From: Stomoxys calcitrans
Lineage: Eukaryota > Arthropoda > Insecta > Diptera > Muscidae
Assembly: GCF_963082655.1 (NCBI RefSeq)
Contig: NC_081554.1
Span: 47,103,761-47,167,760, forward strand
Reading direction: 5' to 3'
DNA length: 64,000 nt
Position 1 is the stretch's first letter. Each line of letters begins with the position of its first letter. A program made the position numbers and the translations under genes. Under the pieces are notes generated by a model. The model made no database searches and was not told the DNA's origin. It saw only the letters and a program-made list of their open reading frames with translations. This document shows, piece by piece, positions 55,056-64,000 of the stretch.

Positions 55056-56430
55056 TAATCCTACAGTGATGTATATCAAAACTGAAAACATAGTTAATGT
55101 TATTAAATTTTTATTAAAGATGCACTTTTTCGCTAAATTGCAATATTAATTACTCCTGTCCTCCGTTCCTGGCAAAAATATACAAAAAAAAACTGTAACA
55201 GGAAGTAAAAAAAAAATTTTCCCCCCAAAATTTAGAAAGGAAAACTGTACAGCCTGCCATATTGATTTCTTGCCTGCTGTCTATCTAGCTTAGTACCTCT
55301 CTCTTTGAATTTTTATACAGCACATATGTTATTATTTCATAACCTTTGGTCGCCGACTAAATACACCATTTTTTCTGTTTTAGTTTATTTTGGTCAGTCT
55401 ATCCCTCGCTTTGACTGCCTATTCAAAGGCATTTTCCGCCACTTACAGACGTGGCTGGCTGGCCAATATTTGATATCTGATTTAGTTTTTGCCCGTTATA
55501 CGTTGGCCACAACTATGAGCTAATTTTTATTAAGGTTCATATTACACAGCAAAAACGAAGTAGAAAAAAAAAACACAGAAACTAAAATCGCATTTAAAAG
55601 TCGTGCTCTATCAATTATTATTAAATCCTAAAATGGCATGTTCTTCGACATTACATAGGACGAGTATATTTTAAATGCCCGAATATGGAGAATGGCTTAG
55701 ATAATACTCCATTGGTATAATCTCACCTATTCGCCTGGTGTTAAATGTTATTGTGTCAGGTCAGCCATTGATGTTGTGGTCTTTTTATGGTTATGGAGTC
55801 TTTTAAGAAAGAAGTTTAGGCTTTGGGATAATTGTTTGTTATATTTTCATCTGCATAAGTGTATTGCAGCTTAGATTTAATAAATGATTAACTACTCAAA
55901 TGTCTGTTTGGGATTAATTCATAAATTATGGATACATTAAGGAATGGGTAGTAACTTATGTGGTTATTTTAAAGCAGCCAAAGATAGTTCAATGTTTTGG
56001 TAATTTTATAATTTTTTTTCAAAAGGAGTAGAACAGCAAGTCTAAATAGCAAAGGTAATTATTGACAATCCAAGCTCGCAACCTACAAGTCCCTTCCAGC
56101 TTGCTACGAACCCATTGACACATAACTTCCAAACTGTCACCAGCATGCTTGCACTAAGTCGAAGTACAGTGCACACAATGATGCTGTGGTTTGCCCAGAG
56201 GGGATTTTTGGGTTAGCCAATTGCCTTATTTTAGCCACAATGATGGGGTTTTGATACTAGAAGTTGGAGTGCGTACATGACTCTCTGGTAGATAGGATTA
56301 TTCGTCCTTTTCTGGTGTATTGGATATCTACCATGCTGAAAGACTGAATTACCAACTCCTCGTTTGCAAAAGGCTAGAGAGGGGAAACTAGGACTAGTCA
56401 ACGCACTTTGTAGTGTCTTTTGTGGTTCTT
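55056..56430. other. Low-repeat sequence, nothing recognised
   Basis: Mostly AT-rich sequence without any family repeat. The only longer frame (55305-55523) shows no domain. Confidence 0.5.
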
Positions 56431-56440
56431 AGTTACCCAT

Positions 56441-56606
56441 CAGGCGCCCTAGTAGCCGTGTTGATAGAGTGCTTGGATTGCCATTGCGGGTCATGGGTTC
56501 GATTCCCATCAGAGACCTTGGTCTGTCGCTATTGTGGTATTACAAACGAATTAAAATTGTCTAAGTGAATCCGTAAAGGACTGTCACTCTAACGTAACCT
56601 TACCTA
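56441..56606 (+). mobile_element. SINE-2, tRNA-derived, with target-site duplication
   Basis: A tRNA-like head (tagccgtgttgatagagtgc) has a box A-type motif, and box B GGTTCGATTCC lies at 56496-56506. The body ends at cgtaaccttacctat. The direct repeat AGTTACCCAT at 56431-56440 recurs at 56843-56852, immediately after a nested MITE, so both lie within one duplicated target. Only one copy was noticed in the window. Confidence 0.8.
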
Positions 56607-56841
56607 TGGGTTGCCCAAAAAGTAATTGCGGATTTTTTAAAAGAAAGTAAATGCATTTTTAATAAAACTTAGATGAACTTTAATCAAATATACTTTTTTT
56701 ACACTTTTTTTCGAAAGCAAGCTAAAAGTAACAGCTGATAACTGACAGAAGAAAGAATGCAATTACAGAGTCACAAGCTGTGAAAAAATTTGTCAACGCT
56801 GAATATATGAAAAATCCGCAATTACTTTTTGGGCAACCCAA
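56607..56841 (-). mobile_element. Mariner-derived MITE, copy 7
   Basis: The 235 bp element is flanked by TA (56605-56606 and 56842-56843). It sits between the 3' end of SINE-2 and the right copy of its target duplication, so it inserted after the SINE. Confidence 0.93.
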
Positions 56842-56852
56842 TAGTTACCCAT

Positions 56853-57954
56853 GGGTCGCCAGTGTCTTTGAGGAAAAGAGGACATTGTCATTATGATGTG
56901 TGGCAGATTTCTCTTTACTATAACGCATCTTCTTCAGGCTGCACTGCAAGAGCGTACACCGAGTATCCTACCATTTGAATTAGGGAGCAAGAATCCTCTT
57001 TTAAGTTTCAGGCACGGTTTCATCCTGCTAGTGGCTGTGGAAACGGCTTTGTTGTTGGATATTGGAAATCTTTCTTTATTGATGGCTGGTCAATGTATTT
57101 TTCAGAGAGGGAGAGTTAAGTTTTAAGCAGCCCCTTTATCCTAAGTAAGTAAATTTTATTGATTGAGATGCTGAATGGCAGGATTTTCACCGTATGACTA
57201 GTAGGGAGTGCGATATGGAACATTGTGATGCGCCATAGGGGGGATTTAATGGCCCATTTTGTGATTTGTATAATACTTATCCTCAAGTGCCTTATGGCTG
57301 CTGTCTTTTGGTACACTATTACGGCTGTAGTTCAATGATGCGATGATGATGCTATTAAGGTGGAATGGGCGAAATCCTGGGTTTTGGATTGGATTAAAGG
57401 AATCAGATATATATAACAAAATATAACAAAATTTTGAGCACTGTTTCATTTTGCTAAGAGCTGGAACACAGAATGGCAACAGGGGCTGGTAACCCGACGG
57501 ACTATATACAAGAGAGACCCCCTACCCATTGACGACTTGAACTTTCTTTTTCTCAGATGTGTTGTCATTTAAATTAATTGCTGATTCATCCTTTCTATAA
57601 CATATGGATGCATATACGAATTCGCCTATGTGGACATAAGAAAATGGGTTGGACATATGAATGGGGGAGGCCGGGAATTCCTCAAACCTTCGGGAAATGT
57701 TCCATTTTGATAGGGGCTGCAGATCAGTGAGGTTTTTCTTTATTAACTACTTTTTCCAGAAAGTAAGAGTGGGGTTGCAGACAACCCGCTCTTCTCTCGA
57801 CCTTAAGTACAGGGCTATTTTCAGTCACTTTATCAAAGTAGACCGACAGGGACGGTAAACGACGCCATATTTTGGCATTTCTCTTCAGTAAGGTTTGCCT
57901 TTTTATGATGGAAAGATATATGAGCCAACAACCGAAATTCGGAGTCAGTGGCCT
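56853..57954. other. Unassigned sequence
   Basis: No repeat family is visible. A 77-codon frame at 56893-57126 (hydrophobic, ending GQCIFQRGRVKF) lacks a recognisable domain or a splice context that I could defend. Confidence 0.45.
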
Positions 57955-58445
57955 CAACGTTAAGAGCGCTACGAATGACGAATGGCTTCGTCAAGTAGCA
58001 AAATATGAGTTACTGGTCAGAGAGCAGTCCACATGTACTCTACGAGTCATCATTTCATCCCGAAAAAATTACGGTTTAGTGCGGTTTATGGGCCGGCGGC
58101 GTCATTGGGCCGTACTTCTTCCGTGATGAGCAAGACCGGCACGTTACTGTGAATGGGAATCGCTACCGTTCAATGATAACAGAATATTTTTATAATGTCA
58201 CAATCAAATTCTCCAAGTTTGGAGAACGTATTATCTCACGTCAAGTCTATTTTCTATGCCAGCAATGATTGATGAACTTCGTACGAATATCGAACGCGAA
58301 ATTGCAGCAGCATCGGCCGATTTATGATTGAAAACCGTCGATGAAATTGTGTTCAGGGTCTGGACTTCTGCAAGCGTGCCCGTGTTGGCTATGCAAAAGA
58401 AATCGAGCACCATACATAATGGCACTTTCACAGGAATAAAGAATT
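57955..58445 (+). pseudogene. Tc1/mariner-superfamily transposase fragment, internally deleted
   Basis: At 58111-58190 one frame reads YFFRDEQDRHVTVNGNRYR, then SMITEYF. The next coding piece, GERIISR, follows after about 27 bases, so the intervening stretch with the second catalytic residue is missing. From 58264 it reads IDELRTNIEREIAAASADL, a stop, then a frame-shifted stretch with ctggacttctgcaag. This matches the C-terminal half of a transposase family common in insects, related to but distinct from the mariner at 36.1 kb. The upstream part (57955-58110) is too worn to place. Inactive. Confidence 0.65.
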
Positions 58446-59829
58446 TTCTTCAAATCCACAACCGTTATTAAAAAAAACCCTTTGTCGCGCTCTTATTGAA
58501 ACCCCCGATAAATAGGAGATGTGTTGCATCTTTAAGATGGAGGCCTTCGCAATCTTGAAGATTCCAGAGGCGGGAACAAATGGCCGATCACACTACCACT
58601 ATTGGTTGGATGCAGCCCACTCATCTGTGGGCTTTCGTTATATAGGTATGAATGCAGCGCCTTAGAAGGAGTCTTGCGCAATCCTGAAGGCTCTGAAGGC
58701 GGTTTGGAGGCAGAATCGAATGCCTGGTCAGCATATCACAATATACGTGGACAATTAGGCCCACGCATAGGAACTTTTAAGGTCCAGGAATACAGACCTT
58801 CTCTGGACCGATGGTATATACGGATGAGGGAAGGTCCTAAGGTTAAAGCGTCTTTCAGGCAAATGACTTCGTATTTGTAAAGATTCTAGAGGTGATTTGG
58901 AGGCAGAAGCGAATGCCCATACAGACTAACAAAAAAAGTGGACTATTAGGTAGCGATCAAGTTACAAGCGATAGCAGTTCGGATTCCAGAACATACAGGG
59001 GCTAGCAGAAAAATAGTCAGTTGACCTAGTCACACATTTAGTCGATTTAGGTAGAGAGATGCAAGGAGCATCTTTCGGACCGGATCAGATCCAGGGTCAT
59101 CAAAGAATATCAGTGTTGTAGTATGGGTCATCACTGGTCAGTGTTGTAGTATGGCCAACTCACAGTGGGATAGAATCGAAAAAAAAAAACTCTTAAAAAA
59201 AGTCATTTAAAAACTTATAGAGATAAATGTAGAAAATAGAAATTTTAAATCGAATATCCCCGAAACCAGTGCAGACCCTGTATACCTCAACCGTACTTTT
59301 TTTGAAGGGATTTTAAAGCACTATGCAACAAAAGAATTTGGAAAATAAGACCACAAATGAAGATTTGCAGACCGAACAATTTTCAGAAATGACGAGGTGA
59401 CCGAAACGCCCGCAGCACCCAGGGTCATGAGATCGCGCACACAATCTCGATAACATCCCGGCTCTTATCATTTTAAATTTCAAGAGTAATCTCTACAATT
59501 CTCAAACGACATATGTTGTACAAGTTTTTCTTTTCGATTCTATAAAAAAAGGAAAGGCGGATAAACAATACAGAAAGGACAGACGGACATTTCCATGGAT
59601 CCTTCAGCCGTTACATCTGGATTAAGAATAAACATCCGTTATGAAGGGACTTGGTTCTTAAAAGTCGCAAGTTCAATTTTGATTTTAAGCCTATGGTATG
59701 GTTTTTTGGGCAAATTTATTCGTCGAAGATTTCGATTTTGATAACCATTGGGTGTTTTTTTTTTTTTTTTTTTTGGTTCTAGGTGCAAGTACAACCGATT
59801 TTTAAAAAAACCATATTATCAGTAGATTA
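58446..59829. other. Unassigned sequence
   Basis: There is an internal near-repeat (gaaggcggtttggaggcaga at 58697 and gaggtgatttggaggcagaa at 58890), suggesting a local duplication. Frames here, including 58602-58880, lack a recognisable domain. A long T run lies at 59757-59774. Confidence 0.45.
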
Positions 59830-60925
59830 AACAAGTAAGAGCGTGCTAAGTTCGGCGGGGCCAAATTTTTGCATATTTCGAGTTCTTTGCGCAGTATCTC
59901 TTTTAAGGCAAACAAATAAATATGAATAAAGATGGAGGAGGAGCTATATATGGGAGTTATATAGTCCGATTTGGGCCTCAAGAAGCAAAATCGGGAGATC
60001 GGTTTATATGGGAGCTGTACCAAGCTATAAATCGATTCAGACCATATTGTACACGTAGGTTGAAGGCCATGGGAGTAGCCGTTGTAAAAATTTGTGCCAA
60101 ATCGGATGAGAATTGCGCTATCTAGAGGCTCAAGAAGTCAAGATACCAGACCAGTTTATATGGCAGCTATATCAGGTTATGGACCGGTTTGCGCAATACT
60201 TATCACATACTATTCAAAACACCTCATGCTAAATTTTAGCCAAATCGGATAAGAATTGCGCCTTCTAAAAGCTCAAGAAGTCAATACCCAAGTTCGGTTT
60301 ATATGGCACCTATACCAGGTTATGAACAGATTTCGACCATTCTTTACACAAATGTTGGAAGTGATACCAAAACAAGACGTGCGAAATTACAGCCAAATTG
60401 GATAAGAATTGCGCCTGCTAAAAGCTCAAGAAGTCAAGACCCAAGATCGGTTTCTATGGCAGCAATATCAGCTTATGTACCGATTTGAACTATACTTAGC
60501 ACAGTTGTTGGAAGTGATATCAGAATATTACGGTCAAAGTCAGTCAAATTGGTCGAGGATTGCGCCCTCTAGAGGCTCAAGAAGTCAAGACCCAAGCTCG
60601 GTTTATATGGCAGCTATATCAAAACATGAACCGATTTGGCCCATTTACAATCCCAACTGACTTACACTTATAAGAAGTATTTGTGCAAAATTTCAAGCGG
60701 CTAGCTTTACTCCTTCGGAAGTTAGCGTGCTTCCGACAGACAGACGGACGGACGGATGGACGGATGGACGGACAGACGGACGGACATGGCTAGATCGACA
60801 TAAAATATCGCGACGATCAAGAAAATACATACTTTATGGGGTCTCAGACGTGATATTTCGAGTAGTTACAAACAGAATGACGAAATTAGTATACCCCCCA
60901 TCCTTTGGTGGAGGATATACAAAGT
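59830..60925 (+). mobile_element. Hairpin-minisatellite element, family A, full-length
   Basis: It starts aacaagtaagagcgtgctaa with a worn hairpin (ttcggcggggccaaat). Units follow, with agctatatcaggttatg and aagtcaagacccaagatc. The end block has gacagacggacggacggatg repeated, agaaaatacatactttatgg, and gtatacccccatcctttgg. It shows a long end microsatellite. Confidence 0.88.
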
Positions 60926-60961
60926 GAAACCAGTCTTTTGCCTTATATCGAGTTTTTTTTG

Positions 60962-61181
60962 TTCTGCCCATGAACATTCCATTAAGAAACAGCGGTGATA
61001 CTTTTTCATATTAATTAGTGTTGGCCGCTTAAAGTTAAAGCCTTTTTTTGCCAAGTCTGAACAATATGCCGTCGAGGGAACCCACAGTAAAAAAGTTTTA
61101 CAAGGCTAAATGTTCGGTTTTCTTGGCAGGATTAGGACTCAGGCGTTAAGCATCAAAGGTGGACAAGCTATAGTTTGCGTC
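60962..61181 (-). mobile_element. SINE-1, heavily worn
   Basis: The plus strand keeps tgcccatgaacattccatta and tggcaggattaggactcagg (worn box B in reverse). Most of the body is lost. Confidence 0.65.
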
Positions 61182-62544
61182 AGGTTATCCTCTATCATTA
61201 TATCGACCATATACATATGTATATACAAAATTACAAGTGAATGTCTTTATTCGTTCTCCCCGAGTGCCCAAATTGGCCAAATGTAAATAAAGACATTATT
61301 TGCGGGAACAAACTGTTAATTTCCCATGGCAAAATTGCAAGCAATTGGTGGTAACTTTGTTGCTTATACCCCAAGGATAAATTCCATAAAACTCCAATAG
61401 AGAAAAGTCCTAAAAAGCTGACACACTTTGAACCTAAACAAAGTTACAACTCAATGCAAGCCATAAAGCTCCACAAAAAAGGTGCCTTGAAAGACAGCAC
61501 AATCGTTTATAGCCCAAAAAATAGAGTAATGGATTTTTGTTTCTTGTACAAAAATGCAACAAAGCTCTGAAAAAAAACCCACATCAAAATCCCTTAAGAC
61601 CAATTGTTGCTATAAGCGAAGCAAAAAAAAAAAAAAGTCCCAACAATATGTGTGTGTAAGTTACAAGGAAATATGCGCAAAAAAATACGAGCTCTTGATA
61701 AAATGTGTACTAGTAAATTAAACTTTACATGAGTAACAGCGCATTGTTAATCCGCAGTGAAAGGAAAAGCCATTAAGTCTTTAGGCTTTTTAAAATCGGC
61801 CAAAATAACAACAAAATTAATATGCCCATAAATAATACCAAGATTCCTATCATAGCAAACAAATGTCGGTCTTTTTATTATGCACAAAAAAAAAAATCTG
61901 TAAAATTTCGGCAGATTGACGTTTATTGATAACCCCAATAAGTCAACATTGGATTAAGTGTTAAACGTTTTAATGATTCCCAACACTTTTGGGATTAAAA
62001 GCAATGAAAACAAAGAAGAAATATGAAATCTCATGATAAGTTTTGGGTTTTGGGTTGTATATGTCAAGTACAATAAGGGATTTCTTTTAAGGTTAAGCAT
62101 TTGATATCCTCCTTTTGTGGCAATCTTTGCGAAAGAGCACTTTTAAATGCGCTTGATTATATACTAAGAAAAGGTTGGCTTTTGATTAATTATTAGCACT
62201 TGCTTTAACATTTTTACGATTTTAAGTGTTTGTATTTTTTTTTGAAGTTATTAGTACCCATAGTGATGTTGACTTGCAATGTTAATTTCCAAGAATCGAT
62301 GACTTGGTTGTTTAAGTATTTTGTTGCTTACTTTCAATATTGGGACAGCACTCCTACACAGGACAAAATGTCAATCGTTAAGTATATCTAACACTAAGGA
62401 ATGGGTAGTTAAAAGTCTGTTATTAGACTCATTTACACAATTTTGTGCTCTATTGTATTAAAGGAACAAAAGAAAGTAGTTGTCTTCTAAATTTTTCCAG
62501 TTTACCAGTTTCAAATCGCTTAAAAAAGTCATATAAACCAGTAA
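61182..62544. other. AT-rich low-repeat sequence, nothing recognised
   Basis: Homopolymer-rich sequence without family repeats or domain-bearing frames. Confidence 0.5.
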
Positions 62545-63292
62545 CAAGTAAGAGCGTGCCAGGTTCGGCCGGGCTGAATCTTATCTTCGGCCTGGCCGAA
62601 TCTTCGCGCAGTATCTGTTTATCGGCAAACAAAGTATAATGAATAAGGACGGAGGAGCAGCTATATCAAGTTATAGTCCGATTCGGGGCTCAAGAAGCGA
62701 AATCGGGAGATCGGTTTATATGGGAGCTGTATCAAGCTATAGATCGATTCACACCATATTGCACACGTATGTTGAAGGCAATGGGAGGAGCCGTTGTGCA
62801 TAATTTGTGCCGGATGAGAATTGCGCTCTCTAGAGGCTCAAGAAGTCAAGACCCAAGATCGGTTTATATGGCAGCTATATCAGGTTATAGACCGATGTAA
62901 ACCATACTTAGTTGTTTGAAGTGATACCAAAACACTATGTGCGAAATTTCAGTCAAATCGGACGAGAAATGCGTCCTCTAGAGGCTCAAGAAGTCAAGAC
63001 CCAAGATCGGTTTGTATGGCAGATATAACCAAACATGGACCGATATGGCCCATTTACAATCCCAACCGACCTACACTAATAAGAAGTATTTGTGCGAAAT
63101 TTCAAGCGGCTAGCTCTACTTCTTCAAAAGTTAGCGTGCTTTCGACAAACAGACGGACAGGGCTAGTTCGACTTAAAATGTCACGACGACCAAGAATATA
63201 TATACTTTATGGGGTCTTAGACGCATATTTCGAGGTGTTACAAACAGAATGACGAAATTAGTACACCCCCATCTCATAGTGGAGGGTATAAA
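62545..63292 (+). mobile_element. Hairpin-minisatellite element, family A, with doubled hairpin
   Basis: It starts aacaagtaagagcgtgccag. The hairpin appears twice: ttcggccgggctgaatc, then ttcggcctggccgaatc after six bases. Units are similar to those at 59.9-60.6 kb. The end block (acaaacagacggacaggg, tatatatactttatggggtc) ends with catctcatagtggagggtat. Confidence 0.85.
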
Positions 63293-63765
63293 AAGGCATT
63301 AAGTTCGGGAGGGCGGAACTTTGGATACCCACCACCTCGAGTATATATGAAATCCCTCTTTCATCACAATCCGATGAAAATTGGATAACTTATGCCCAAA
63401 TTCGACACGGCTATTGAGTGGTCTAATAAATATAATCACTGTTGAAAATTTTATTTCAAATTTCAACAAAATCGGGTAATAAATAAAGCTTCTATGAGCT
63501 TCAGACCCTTAATCGGCACATCGGTCTATATGACAGCTATATCTAAATACAGTCCGATCTTTACCATATTCGGGAAGGATGTTGGGAGAACTAAGACTAC
63601 CCACTGCTTCAAATTTTAGCGAAATCGGGTTATAAATAGAGCTTTTATCGGCAAATCAGTCTATATGGCAGCTATATCTAAATGTAGCCCGATCTGAATC
63701 ACATTTGAGTCCTGTGTTAGGAGGCGTAAAACTACTCAATGTCTCAAATTTCAGCGAAATCGGTT
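63293..63765 (+). mobile_element. Hairpin-minisatellite element, family C, left part
   Basis: It starts directly after the family A end with aaaggcattaagttcggga, a worn hairpin (gagggcggaac) and atacccaccacctcgag. Units run to gcgaaatcggttaaattg, where LINE sequence interrupts it. Confidence 0.8.
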
Positions 63766-64000
63766 AAATTGTACCCATTGTACCCGGCAAACCAGAGTAG
63801 TTCTGTCCAACTAAATTCCGGCAGATGTAGCCGCCTCAACTCTTACAGAGCAAGGATTGATATCGACGTGCAAAATGTATGTCCCTATTGTGACCAGGGA
63901 CCACACGACACACGTCTGTTTAATTGCCCAGCCAGGCCCACTTGTCTCAGCCCAGATCCCTCTGAACGGACCCCATCTTAGTCTCAGAGTTCCTGGATCT
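63766..64000 (+). pseudogene. Jockey-like LINE, ORF2 C-terminal end (runs off window)
   Basis: The frame reads QLNSGRCSRLNSYRARIDID, then VQNVCPYCDQGPHDTRLFNC and PARPTCLSP. The pattern 'RLNSY..RI.......C..C...PHDT.HLFNCP..PT.L.P' is the Cys/His C-terminus of Jockey-group ORF2. One residue seems missing before LFNC (usually HLFNC). It ends with a stop and continues off the window, so only the 3' part is visible. It sits inside a family C element. Confidence 0.7.

Noticed and set aside
56893..57126. 77-codon frame next to SINE-2
   Set aside because: No homologue recalled and no splice or start context that supports expression; left as unassigned.

Overview
This window looks like non-genic DNA from a large, repeat-rich fly genome. 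The AT-rich background, a DD34D mariner, several non-LTR retrotransposon lineages, Helitron-type elements and minisatellite-bearing interspersed elements suggest a dipteran, probably a muscid or other calyptrate fly (inference; no species-level marker was checked). No complete host gene was found. The only host-gene candidate is one possible terminal exon on the minus strand at 46345-46586. Almost everything else that can be named is transposable-element sequence, mostly broken, truncated or nested.

Main families (family names A, B, C, SINE-1 and SINE-2 are mine). (1) Interspersed elements of about 0.7-1.4 kb built from tandem units of about 153 bp. One end carries a GC-rich hairpin (TTCGGCC-G-GGCCGAA) beside a conserved AACAAGTAAAAG terminus. 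Subfamilies A, B and C share the core 'gatatagctgccatata...ccgattt..ctgaaattt'. They occupy large parts of 1.2-3.3, 7.7-9.0, 14.6-16.0, 17-20, 24.3-26.5, 31.5-34.9, 37.9-39.0, 41-42.2, 47-49.5, 51-53.3 and 59.8-63.8 kb. Structurally they resemble helentron-associated INE/DINE elements (inference). (2) Helitron-type elements with 3' ends in a GGGCCC-centred hairpin plus CTAG at 359, 7721 and 44738. The 42904-44738 copy also has a 5' TC end. (3) A tRNA-derived SINE (SINE-1, about 300 bp, A and B boxes visible) in more than a dozen copies, and a second tRNA-derived SINE at 56441. (4) A mariner at 36133-37421 with a broken transposase, plus eight short relatives: seven 224-237 bp internal-deletion derivatives (MITEs) and one 3'-end fragment. 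(5) Non-LTR retrotransposon pseudogenes: an RNase H-bearing I/R1/LOA-like group, a CR1/Jockey-like group, an RTE-like group and a Jockey-like 3' end at the right edge.

Layout. 0-4 kb: Helitron end, minisatellite elements and a LINE endonuclease relic. 4-6.3 kb: MITE, then an RNase H-type LINE on the minus strand. 6.3-9 kb: Helitron and minisatellite elements. 10.1-14.6 kb: CR1-like LINE with a nested SINE, then a Helitron-type array. 17-22.3 kb: an A element split by a 5'-truncated LINE, then a duplicated GC-rich ORF1-like segment. 24.3-30.6 kb: chimeric tandem repeats, a SINE cluster, and a second LINE copy split by a MITE. 31.5-39 kb: A and C elements, a 2.55 kb insertion carrying the mariner, and an A element. 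40-45 kb: LINE relics and the near-complete Helitron. 45-46.8 kb: low-repeat sequence with the possible exon. 47-55 kb: C and A elements, nested SINE/MITE, and a rearranged LINE. 55-64 kb: low-repeat sequence, SINE-2 with target duplication and a MITE, a Tc1/mariner-superfamily relic, A/C elements and a Jockey-like 3' end.

The nesting gives a relative chronology. MITEs lie inside a LINE, an A element, SINE-1 and the SINE-2 target duplication, so the mariner/MITE burst is among the youngest events. SINE-1 copies lie inside a CR1 LINE, a Helitron and a C element. A 5'-truncated LINE lies inside an A element.
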